A stretch of 6,181 bases of DNA from Pseudopedobacter sp. (GCA_014378285.1 JACMNZ010000300.1:1-6181); one strand, 5' to 3'; shown: positions 1 to 5,263, counted from the stretch's first letter. Notes: generated from the sequence alone by a model not told the origin. A program made the numbers and translations.

Positions 1-1689
1 CATATAACGATACCAATACCAGCTACTTCCCGCCCAACCCGGCATAGTGCTTAATTCATACTCGTATTCATCTTGGTATTTCCAATCTTTTGCTCTTCCT
101 AAAGGCGGCTCACCACTTTCTGTTGGTAAATATTTATCAACTTCTGGCAACAATAAAGGCAATTCTTCCTCTTTTATTAAATAAGGTAATCCGTTTTTAA
201 AATAAACCGGAACTGGTTCGCCCCAATATCTTTGTCGGCCAAAAATGGCATCACGCATACGGTAATTAATTTTACCGTAACCCATTCCCACTTCCTTTAA
301 CTTATTGACGATAGTAGAAGTTGCTTCTTTATAGTTTAAACCATCAATAATTTCAGAATTGATATATTTTCCTTCTTTTGTTGGGTCTGCTTCTTTCTCG
401 ATTTTTTGTGAATCTAAAATCTGAAGAATTGGTAAATCAAATTTCTTGGCAAAAAGGTAATCACGTTGATCGCCAGATGGAACTCCCATCACGGCACCTG
501 TCCCGTAACCTGCCAATACGTAATCGGCAATCCAAACTGGTATTTTGTCACCACTTAAAGGGTTTGTTGCATAACTACCAGTAAAGGCACCAGAAACGGT
601 CTTCACATCAGACATACGATCTAATTCAGATTTTTTTTTGGTGGCCAAGATATAAGCTTCAATAGCTGATTTTTGCCCTGACGTAGTTAAAGATGCAACC
701 AACTCATGCTCTGGCGCAATTACTAAAAACGAAACACCAAAAATGGTATCAACACGTGTTGTAAAAACCTCGATATAGGAATCTTGATTCTTGATACTTA
801 ATTCTTGATTCTCCAAGCTAAACTTCACCATCGCACCAACGCTTTTCCCAATCCAGTTGCGTTGCATCTCCTTTAGCGGTTCTGGCCAATCAATATTATT
901 TAAGCCTTGTAGCAAACGCTCGGCGTAAGCAGAAATACGCATACTCCATTGCATCATTTTCTTTTGCTCAACAGGGTGCCCGCCACGCTCGCTAAAGCCA
1001 TCTTTAACTTCATCGTTTGCTAAAACAGTCCCTAAAGCAGCGCACCAATTAACTGTACTTTCCTTTAAAAAAGTTAAACGATATTTTAATAATTCTGCTT
1101 GTTTTTGTTCAGCAGAAAAAGCACTCCAATCGCTTGGCGATAAAGAAAAAACATCTTCATCACAAACAGTATTAATCTCCGCAGACGGAATAGTTTCCAA
1201 CTTTGCAATTAAGGTAGAAATTGGCTCAGCTTTATCAGTTTCCTTATTATACCAACTATCAAAAAGTTGCATAAAAATCCACTGCGTCCATTTATAATAT
1301 TCTGGCGAGCTGGTGCGCACTTCCTTACTCCAATCAAAAGAAAAACCTAAATTATCCAGTTGTTCGCGGTATGTGCTGATATTTGCTTTGGTAGTTTTTG
1401 CAGGATGCTGACCCGTTTGTATAGCATATTGTTCTGCCGGCAAACCAAAAGAATCATATCCCATTGGGTGCAAAACGTTAAAACCTTTTAAGCGTTTGTA
1501 CCTCGCAAATATATCAGATGCAATATAACCAAGCGGATGCCCAACATGTAAACCCGCACCACTTGGGTAAGGGAACATATCTAACACATAATATTTTGGC
1601 TTACTCTCATCTACCTCCGCTTTAAAAGTTGCATTTTCTGCCCAAAATTTTTGCCACGTCTTTTCTATCTGCTTAAATTGATAATCCAT
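1..1689 (-). CDS. leuS: Leucyl-tRNA synthetase, N-terminal 563 codons (3' end off window)
   Basis: Cytoplasmic class I aminoacyl-tRNA synthetase that charges tRNA-Leu with leucine. The frame is open from the ATG at 1689-1687 to the window edge with no stop or frameshift. Visible landmarks are the HIGH-type ATP-binding motif HVGH (residues 48-51) within MFPYPSGAGLHVGH, a VNWC..LGTVLANDEV segment, the CP1 editing-domain motif TTRVDT (310-315), GDQRD with D410 (the conserved editing aspartate region), RQRYWG (485-490), and AGSSWYWYRY close to the cut edge. The KMSKS loop, anticodon-binding and C-terminal domains (several hundred residues in the family) lie outside the window. An additional segment between the HIGH motif and the editing domain resembles what I recall from Bacteroidetes LeuRS. 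The usual Pro of TTRPDT is Val here. The start fits the family N-terminus and no good alternative exists. The gene diverges from the lipoprotein gene across a 382-bp gap. Confidence 0.97.
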   Translation of the reverse strand, partial: MDYQFKQIEKTWQKFWAENATFKAEVDESKPKYYVLDMFPYPSGAGLHVGHPLGYIASDIFARYKRLKGFNVLHPMGYDSFGLPAEQYAIQTGQHPAKTTKANISTYREQLDNLGFSFDWSKEVRTSSPEYYKWTQWIFMQLFDSWYNKETDKAEPISTLIAKLETIPSAEINTVCDEDVFSLSPSDWSAFSAEQKQAELLKYRLTFLKESTVNWCAALGTVLANDEVKDGFSERGGHPVEQKKMMQWSMRISAYAERLLQGLNNIDWPEPLKEMQRNWIGKSVGAMVKFSLENQELSIKNQDSYIEVFTTRVDTIFGVSFLVIAPEHELVASLTTSGQKSAIEAYILATKKKSELDRMSDVKTVSGAFTGSYATNPLSGDKIPVWIADYVLAGYGTGAVMGVPSGDQRDYLFAKKFDLPILQILDSQKIEKEADPTKEGKYINSEIIDGLNYKEATSTIVNKLKEVGMGYGKINYRMRDAIFGRQRYWGEPVPVYFKNGLPYLIKEEELPLLLPEVDKYLPTESGEPPLGRAKDWKYQDEYEYELSTMPGWAGSSWYWYRYM

Positions 1690-1715
1690 CTAATACCGTT
1701 TTTTAATCTTTGATG

Positions 1716-1723
1716 CGAAAATA
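1716..1723 (-). promoter_or_regulatory. Candidate -7 box for leuS (weak)
   Basis: Read on the minus strand this is TATTTTCG, seven of the eight positions of the Bacteroidetes -7 consensus TAnnTTTG, 26 bases upstream of the leuS start codon. I could not see a convincing TTTG-type -33 box at the right distance, so this is only a candidate. Confidence 0.25.
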
Positions 1724-1804
1724 AAAAATTTAAAACACTGCTTAGACTTAATTCATAAATAATTGTATTTCAAGTTTTTTTTACGATTACATTTATTTTG
1801 TTTT

Positions 1805-1903
1805 GGGCGTTCGGGCGGGCTTTACATTGCAATCTTTTTTTGTCTAATTCTTCAACTACGCTCAGAATGACAAAAAAAGGATTTCCATTTCAATCCCTAA
1901 CGC
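1805..1903. repeat. About 100-bp imperfect hairpin repeat, dispersed-element type
   Basis: The ends are inverted copies: GCGTTCGGG at 1807-1815 opposes CCCTAACGC at 1895-1903 (one mismatch). Nearer the centre, 1834-1844 (CTTTTTTTGTC) pairs perfectly with 1869-1879, and 1847-1851 (ATTCT) pairs with 1864-1868 around a 12-base loop. The whole block can fold into one long imperfect hairpin. The left end, with GGGCTTTACATTGCAATC, and the right end, with GGATTTCC and CAATCCCTAACGC, resemble short intergenic repeats I recall from many Bacteroidetes genomes. It contains no reading frame and is probably a non-autonomous dispersed repeat. The rest of the gap (1690-1804 and 1904-2021) shows only AT-rich sequence with no gene that I can recognise. 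Confidence 0.65.
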
Positions 1904-2021
1904 AAAGTGTGCCACCAAATTAATCTTTACGGTCAAAAAAATTGTGTAGTCACTAAGTTCTAAATCAAGAAAAGAAAGGTGAATGTTTTACTAAATAATT
2001 ATCAAAAAACTTAACTGGCTT

Positions 2022-2029
2022 TATTTTTG
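2022..2029 (+). promoter_or_regulatory. Candidate -7 box for the lipoprotein gene
   Basis: TATTTTTG matches the Bacteroidetes -7 consensus TAnnTTTG at all fixed positions and would give a leader of roughly 35-40 bases. No clear TTTG -33 box lies about 19 bases upstream, so confidence stays low. The bases just before the ATG are A-rich without a Shine-Dalgarno, as is normal in this phylum. Confidence 0.35.
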
Positions 2030-2071
2030 ACTTCTTGCAATTATTAATTCATAAATGCAAAATCATAAAAA

Positions 2072-2566
2072 ATGAAAAATTTAATGAAATTGAAAAGTAT
2101 TTTATTTTTAGGAGTAATTGCTTTGATTATAACTTCATGTTCATCCAAAAAAGGAGGCATGATGAATAGCAGTAAAGTATCAAAAGGAACAATATCTGGT
2201 ACTTGGGTAATAAATAATGTAAGCTTAGAAGGATTTCCACAAGGTTATCAAGTAAAAAACGTATTTGATATGGCGCCTTATCAAGACTTTAACGGAAGCA
2301 CTTGGAAACTATACGGAGGCTATGGAGGAATGATCACTTTAACAAACGGAACTACCCAAGAAATTTATTGGTCGTTAATTAATGATGGAATTAATCCAAT
2401 ATTTCAATTCAAAAAAATTGGTGCTGACGAGAAAGCTAAAAATGTATCTGAAGGTTATCAATTGCAAATTGCAGATGCTACTAAAACTAATTTGACCTTA
2501 AAAACCCCTTTTAAATTATTGAATGGAAATATGGCTTATGTGGTTTATAATTTTAGTCCACAGTAA
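2072..2566 (+). CDS. Lipocalin-like lipoprotein, 164 aa
   Basis: A predicted envelope lipoprotein. Residues 1-23 form a lipoprotein signal: basic start, hydrophobic run LFLGVIALII, and lipobox ITSC with Cys23 as the lipidated residue. After a Ser/Lys/Met-rich linker, residues 41-163 form one small beta-rich domain that begins with a GTW motif (43-45) and ends YVVYNFSP, a layout typical of lipocalin-like proteins. Segments such as GSTWKL (75-80), EIYWSL (97-102), and GYQLQI (128-133) resemble Bacteroidetes lipocalin-family lipoproteins I recall. No ligand can be inferred. The first ATG is used; an internal ATG at codon 5 would still leave an intact signal, so the exact start is not certain. 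It is transcribed alone, with its own terminator 24 bases after the stop. Lipoprotein status is firm; the lipocalin assignment is probable; the function is unknown. Confidence 0.85.
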   Translation: MKNLMKLKSILFLGVIALIITSCSSKKGGMMNSSKVSKGTISGTWVINNVSLEGFPQGYQVKNVFDMAPYQDFNGSTWKLYGGYGGMITLTNGTTQEIYWSLINDGINPIFQFKKIGADEKAKNVSEGYQLQIADATKTNLTLKTPFKLLNGNMAYVVYNFSPQ

Positions 2567-2589
2567 GAAAGTAAAGTTTATAAAATTTG

Positions 2590-2618
2590 AAGACCGTCAT
2601 TATAGGCGGTCTTTTTTT
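2590..2618 (+). terminator. Rho-independent terminator of the lipoprotein gene
   Basis: AAGACCG pairs with CGGTCTT, extended inward by a T-G and a C-G pair to a 6-base ATTATA loop, followed by a T run that ends at 2618. It lies 24 bases after the lipoprotein stop. Confidence 0.9.
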
Positions 2619-2669
2619 AGAAATATTTTAGGGATATTTATAAAACAAACATCCCCAATCCCCTAATGG

Positions 2670-2730
2670 CATTAAGTTAAGAGATTTTTTCTCATTTGCG
2701 TCATGTCGACGAAAGGAAGCATCGCAATTT
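2670..2730 (+). repeat. Dispersed palindromic repeat, copy A
   Basis: Copy A runs CATTAAGTTAAG (2670-2681), a T-rich stretch with TCTCATTTGC (2690-2699), the head TGCGTCA (2697-2703), a variable core, and a tail beginning ATCGCA. The first block recurs in copy C at 2962-2973 with one mismatch, and the head recurs in copies B and C. The core hairpin is poor in this copy. It points towards copy B, so A and B form a tail-to-tail inverted pair whose heads (TGCGTCATG at 2697-2705 and its exact complement at 2794-2802) can pair. Confidence 0.6.
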
Positions 2731-2738
2731 CAAGGTTG

Positions 2739-2802
2739 CCATTCTAACTGAAAATCTATTTGTGAGATGTTGATCCGCTAGCCAACGGATCAACATGACG
2801 CA
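2739..2802 (-). repeat. Dispersed palindromic repeat, copy B, with perfect 11-bp hairpin
   Basis: Read on the minus strand this copy has the head TGCGTCA (2802-2796), a perfect 11-bp stem (2786-2796 with 2767-2777) around an 8-base loop, then the tail TCTCACAAAT and a stretch starting AAATAGATTTTC. The tail matches TCTCATAAAT of copy C, and the sequence after it (ending at 2739) also resembles copy C with mostly scattered substitutions. No T run follows the stem on either strand, so a simple terminator is unlikely. Confidence 0.65.
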
Positions 2803-2961
2803 TTTTCCTTTCCCAACCTCCTGCGAAGACGGGAACTTATAACTTCTTTTATTTATGTAAGTTTTGCATTAATGATAGGAACGACATCTCCATCAATGGT
2901 GGAAAAAGCTTTTTTTGTACTTTTCAGCAAAAGAAATATAGTGGATAGTCCCAAACATTGT
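2803..2961. other. Gene-free spacer between repeat copies B and C
   Basis: I see no coding frame here. It contains small palindromes only: CCAT-CA-ATGG near 2891-2900, AAAAAGCTTTTT near 2906, and CTTTTCAGCAAAAG near 2920. These look like decayed intergenic repeat material, but nothing in the window confirms that. Confidence 0.4.
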
Positions 2962-3030
2962 CATTAAATTAAGCTTTCATGCGTCACCTTCAGCAGCGAA
3001 GGTCTCATAAATAACTTTCCGATTAATTGG
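2962..3030 (+). repeat. Dispersed palindromic repeat, copy C
   Basis: Same order as copy A: CATTAAATTAAG (2962-2973), head TGCGTCA (2980-2986), a hairpin core of six pairs (ACCTTC 2986-2991 with GAAGGT 2998-3003, loop AGCAGC), tail TCTCATAAAT (3003-3012), then a stretch starting AAATAACTTTCC that resembles the end of copy B. The stem arms are unrelated in sequence to those of copy B, yet both pair, which supports a conserved hairpin. Confidence 0.6.
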
Positions 3031-3040
3031 ATATCAACTT

Positions 3041-3059
3041 GCAAATGAGATTTTTAACT
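3041..3059 (-). repeat. Fragment of the same repeat, copy D
   Basis: On the minus strand AGTTAA is followed shortly by TCTCATTTGC; the same two blocks occur in copy A at 2675-2680 and 2690-2699, with a shorter gap here. The sequence beyond (AAGTTGATATCC) loosely resembles the core start of copy B. It is probably a truncated or rearranged head in inverted orientation. The remaining bases 3060-3093 show nothing I can assign. Confidence 0.4.
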
Positions 3060-3093
3060 ATCATTCGACATGTGGCAGCGATAAAAATTATAT

Positions 3094-3124
3094 AAAAAAA
3101 GCACAGTAGATTTTACGGTGCTTT
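3094..3124 (-). terminator. Rho-independent terminator of the lmo0937-like gene
   Basis: On the minus strand AAAGCAC and GTGCTTT form a 7-bp stem, extended inward past one mismatch by GTA-TAC around a 5-base loop, and the 3' arm runs into a seven-T tract (3100-3094). It lies 37 bases after the stop at 3162. A second hairpin, CCTTA-TAT-TAAGG at 3140-3152, sits between stop and terminator. Confidence 0.8.
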
Positions 3125-3161
3125 ATAGTTCTTAAACTTCCTTATATTAAGGTTTAAATAT

Positions 3162-3311
3162 TTATACGGGCTCTGATAAAAAATTTATGATTAAGGCGAA
3201 AATAGCTAATATCAATAATATATGAATTAGAAATCCCGCACTAAAAACAAAGAATCCTAATATCCAGCCAAGTATAAATGCGATTGCTAATAAATTTAAT
3301 ATCAATCTCAT
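3162..3311 (-). CDS. Small two-helix membrane protein, lmo0937/DUF5670-like, 49 aa
   Basis: A very short gene with ATG at 3311-3309 and TAA at 3164-3162. The product is almost entirely hydrophobic: helix 1 covers about residues 3-23, then a short turn SAG, then helix 2 about residues 27-45, and the short polar end SEPV. The spacing of GW (15-16), GFFVF (19-23), and LIHILLILAI (28-37) matches the lmo0937 family of about 45-55-residue inner-membrane proteins, as I recall it; such genes are common as singletons and their function is unknown. Further support for a real gene comes from the dedicated terminator downstream and a strong palindromic terminator upstream, which isolates it as a monocistronic unit. 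The start codon lies in an inverted repeat (3307-3329). It is shorter than common ORF cut-offs and easily missed by gene callers. Confidence 0.85.
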   Translation of the reverse strand: MRLILNLLAIAFILGWILGFFVFSAGFLIHILLILAIFALIINFLSEPV

Positions 3312-3329
3312 AACTCAATTGTTTATGAG
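3307..3329 (-). promoter_or_regulatory. Hairpin enclosing the start codon of the 49-aa gene
   Basis: On the minus strand CTCATAA (3329-3323) is exactly complementary to TTATGAG (3313-3307) across a 9-base loop, and the second arm contains the ATG. In the mRNA this would place the start codon in a 7-bp stem. The stem is AT-rich and short, so it could be chance or a weak translational switch. Confidence 0.35.
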
Positions 3330-3364
3330 GGCTATGCAAAGGATATGCCACTAAAATTTTTGTC

Positions 3365-3405
3365 TATAAAAAAGGGGATAATCATAGATTATCCCCTTTT
3401 TTATA
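3365..3405 (-). terminator. 41-bp palindromic terminator after the YceI gene (bidirectional)
   Basis: A perfect 19-bp inverted repeat (3365-3383 and 3387-3405) with an ATA loop. The GGGGATAATC arms are flanked by A6 and T6 tracts, so the structure is a good intrinsic terminator on both strands. On the minus strand it begins 27 bases after the YceI stop and ends transcription before the 49-aa gene; nothing visible on the plus strand needs it. Confidence 0.92.
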
Positions 3406-3432
3406 TTGATTTTAAATTGGTTTTAAAACCAA

Positions 3433-4020
3433 TTATTTTTTAGCTACTAGGTTAATATTTAATTCAAAATCATCATCAATAGCTTTATCACCTAAACCTG
3501 CAATGAAGTTCTTAGAACCATATTTTATTTCATATTTGGTTCTATCAACTTTAACACCAGATGCTACGGCTACTAAAAAACTACCTTTTTGTTGTACACT
3601 GGCTGGGAAAGTAATCTTATTGTTAATTCCTTTAATGGTTAAGTTACCAGTAATATTTACCTTATTACCTTCTATTTCAGAAACATTTGTAATCTGGAAA
3701 TTTGATATAGGATTTTTTTCTACTGAGAAAAAATCTGGTGATTTAAGATGACCTAAAAGCTTTCCTCCGTTAGTGGCATCTAAATCTGTACAAGTAATAG
3801 TGCTCATGTCAATATTAAATGATCCTCCCACTAGTTTGTTTCCGTTAGCACTTAAAGTGCCATCCACTAATTTGATTTCGCCTTTATGTTGTCCTGTAAT
3901 CTTTTTGCCAATCCATTCAATTTTAGATTTGGATACATCTACCGTATAAACATTTGCTGCTGGTTTAAAGGCAAAAAATAAACCTGTTAATGCCACTATC
4001 GTTAAAACTATTTTTTTCAT
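3433..4020 (-). CDS. Exported YceI-family protein, 195 aa
   Basis: Residues 1-22 are a Sec signal peptide (MKK, hydrophobic core, end FKPAA), so the product should be exported, probably to the periplasm. The rest is one complete YceI domain: the first strand YTVDVSKSKIEW (25-36), then GQHKGEIKL (43-51), the hallmark LKSPDFFSVEKNP (92-104), the TGNLTIKGINNKITFP block (124-139), DRTKYEIKYG (159-168), and the closing LGDKAIDDDFELNINL (176-191). Length and layout are normal for the family. YceI proteins form a lipocalin-like beta barrel that can bind polyisoprenoids; the ligand and role of this one are not deducible. It lies 107 bases after the kinase gene with its own candidate promoters, and a strong terminator follows. 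No cytochrome b561, often seen with proteobacterial yceI, is adjacent. Confidence 0.93.
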   Translation of the reverse strand: MKKIVLTIVALTGLFFAFKPAANVYTVDVSKSKIEWIGKKITGQHKGEIKLVDGTLSANGNKLVGGSFNIDMSTITCTDLDATNGGKLLGHLKSPDFFSVEKNPISNFQITNVSEIEGNKVNITGNLTIKGINNKITFPASVQQKGSFLVAVASGVKVDRTKYEIKYGSKNFIAGLGDKAIDDDFELNINLVAKK

Positions 4021-4040
4021 ATTATATGTTTTTTATAAGT

Positions 4041-4060
4041 CAAATGTAAAAACAAATTTA
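4041..4060 (-). promoter_or_regulatory. Two candidate -7 boxes upstream of the YceI gene
   Basis: On the minus strand TAAATTTG (4060-4053) and TACATTTG (4048-4041) both match TAnnTTTG at every fixed position, 33 and 21 bases before the ATG. The second would leave a very short leader, so the first is the likelier one. No clean -33 TTTG is seen, but two perfect matches in this gap suggest that the gene has its own promoter. Confidence 0.45.
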
Positions 4061-4127
4061 GATGTTTAAACGTATAAATTTTATTTCCCTATATGATTAC
4101 CTTTAATTGACAAATAAAATTTAACTA

Positions 4128-5045
4128 TTAATTGATACTGAAGCTGCTCAAGCTCACAAATTCTTGCACCCTTACCGCTATTTCTTCCTCTGTTAAGTTT
4201 TTGATTTTTTCTGTACCAAATTTTTCAACACAAAAAGAAGCTAAAGCCGATCCGTAAATAATTGCATTTTTCATGTTTGCAAAATTTATAGTTCCAACTT
4301 TTGCCAAATAACCTATAAATCCACCAGCAAAAGTATCCCCTGCCCCTGTTGGGTCAAAAACATCTGCTAAAGGTAAAGCTGGTGCAGAAAATATCTGATC
4401 TTCATGGAACAACAAAGCCCCATGTTCGCCTTTTTTGATAATTAAATATTTTGGGCCCATGGTTAATATTTTCTTGGCAGCTTTTACTAAAGAATATTCG
4501 CCAGAAAGCTGTCTGGCTTCTTCGTCGTTAATTGTTAAAACATCCACCATTTTAATTGTCACCAATAAATCATTCATTGCAATATCCATCCAAAAATTCA
4601 TGGTATCCATTACAATTAACTTTGGACGCTTTTTCATCCTATTGATAACAGTTTGTTGAATTTGAGGAGTAAGATTACCCAACATCAAATACTCACAATC
4701 TTGGTAAGATTCTGGAATAATAGGATCAAAATTTTCTAAAACATTTAATTCTGTAATTAAAGTGTCGCGGCTATTCATATCGTTATGATATTTACCTGCC
4801 CAAAAAAATGATTTTTCGCCTTGTTTTATTTGCAATCCTTCTACATCTATGCCATGCTTACCAAAATCTTGTATATCTTCTTTGTGAAAATCATCTCCAA
4901 CTACGGCAACAATTTTCGTTTTATCGTAAAAATAAGAAGCAGCCAAACTGGCGTAGGTGGCTGCTCCACCCACAATTTTATCTGTTTTGCCGAAAGGTGT
5001 TTCAATTGCATCAAAGGCTACGGTGCCTATAACTACTAAGCTCAT
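4128..5045 (-). CDS. PfkB/ribokinase-family kinase, 305 aa
   Basis: A cytoplasmic ATP-dependent kinase that would phosphorylate a sugar or nucleoside hydroxyl. The fold landmarks are in order: an N-terminal strand with substrate-side Asp12 (VAFDAIE), the GG pair at 26-27 followed by ATYASLAAS, the lid region with FFWAGKYHNDMNSRDT (80-95), VMDTMNFW (145-152), NDEEARQL (173-180), the nucleotide-side IIKKGEHGALL (202-212), and the family signature DPTGAGDTFAGG (231-242), with anion-hole GAG 234-236 and catalytic base Asp237. All key residues are present and the length is typical. The substrate is unknown; strings such as YHNDMNSRDT and LMLGNLTPQIQ look familiar to me from a well-conserved uncharacterised PfkB subgroup, not classical fructokinase or adenosine kinase. 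The start is the first ATG and fits the strand-1 position. No terminator is visible after the stop, so some read-through into the YceI gene is possible. Confidence 0.93.
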   Translation of the reverse strand: MSLVVIGTVAFDAIETPFGKTDKIVGGAATYASLAASYFYDKTKIVAVVGDDFHKEDIQDFGKHGIDVEGLQIKQGEKSFFWAGKYHNDMNSRDTLITELNVLENFDPIIPESYQDCEYLMLGNLTPQIQQTVINRMKKRPKLIVMDTMNFWMDIAMNDLLVTIKMVDVLTINDEEARQLSGEYSLVKAAKKILTMGPKYLIIKKGEHGALLFHEDQIFSAPALPLADVFDPTGAGDTFAGGFIGYLAKVGTINFANMKNAIIYGSALASFCVEKFGTEKIKNLTEEEIAVRVQEFVSLSSFSIN

Positions 5046-5070
5046 AAATTTTTTTTAAATTTTTTCTTTA

Positions 5071-5078
5071 CAAATATT
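5071..5078 (-). promoter_or_regulatory. Candidate -7 box for the PfkB kinase gene (weak)
   Basis: AATATTTG on the minus strand matches TAnnTTTG except for its first base, 25 bases before the start codon. No -33 box is apparent. Confidence 0.25.
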
Positions 5079-5144
5079 GCATAATTAATTTTAATTCCCG
5101 AATATTGCACTCCCGAAAGGGACAAAAGCTTTTAAAAAAAGCGA

Positions 5145-5170
5145 TTGTTAATCAGAAAGTGTTTTATAAA
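5145..5170 (+). promoter_or_regulatory. Candidate promoter of tRNA-Asn
   Basis: TTG at 5145-5147 and TATAAA at 5165-5170 are separated by 17 bases, and the second box lies 12 bases before the mature tRNA 5' end, where a tRNA promoter is expected. The -7 box fits the TAnnTTTG consensus poorly, so this is tentative. Confidence 0.35.
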
Positions 5171-5182
5171 AACGCCCAAAAT

Positions 5183-5256
5183 TCCTAAGTAGCTCAGCTG
5201 GTTAGAGCATCTGACTGTTAATCAGAGGGTCCCTGGTTCGAGCCCAGGCTTGGGAG
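5183..5256 (+). tRNA. tRNA-Asn(GTT)
   Basis: A complete 74-base cloverleaf that decodes AAC and AAU. The acceptor stem TCCTAAG (5183-5189) pairs with CTTGGGA (5249-5255), with one T-G pair; the D stem is GCTC/GAGC (5192-5195, 5205-5208); the anticodon stem TCTGA/TCAGA (5210-5214, 5222-5226) encloses loop CTGTTAA with anticodon GTT at 5217-5219; the T stem CCTGG/CCAGG (5232-5236, 5244-5248) encloses TTCGAGC. The discriminator is G5256. CCA is not encoded and must be added after transcription. It is monocistronic, followed by its own terminator. Confidence 0.97.
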
Positions 5257-5263
5257 CAAATAC

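Noticed and set aside
378..584. Plus-strand open frame of 68 codons
   Set aside because: It lies wholly inside leuS on the opposite strand; the translation is basic and patternless, and the leuS frame is unmistakable.
631..639. Run of nine A (sense strand) in leuS as a frameshift or slippage site
   Set aside because: The frame stays correct through Lys351-353 into SELDRM, which is normal in LeuRS, so there is no frameshift; programmed slippage in a core enzyme is not suggested by anything else.
1690..1804. T-box or leucine leader control upstream of leuS
   Set aside because: No T-box core, leader peptide rich in Leu codons or attenuator hairpin is visible, and T-box leaders are not expected in this phylum.
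2767..2796. Transcription terminator at the 11-bp stem of copy B
   Set aside because: There is no T tract directly after the stem on either strand, and the lipoprotein gene already has a good terminator upstream of it.
2670..3059. CRISPR array
   Set aside because: The repeats occur in both orientations, differ in length and spacing, and carry variable hairpin cores instead of identical direct repeats with uniform spacers.
3503..3751. Plus-strand open frame of 82 codons
   Set aside because: Antisense shadow of the YceI gene, with no family resemblance.
4435..5039. Three plus-strand open frames of 72-74 codons
   Set aside because: All are antisense to the PfkB kinase gene, overlap each other and show no coding character.
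5109..5124. Short TCCC-GAAA-GGGA hairpin upstream of the kinase gene as a riboswitch or terminator
   Set aside because: It has only a four-pair stem with no conserved surrounding structure or downstream T tract; probably chance.
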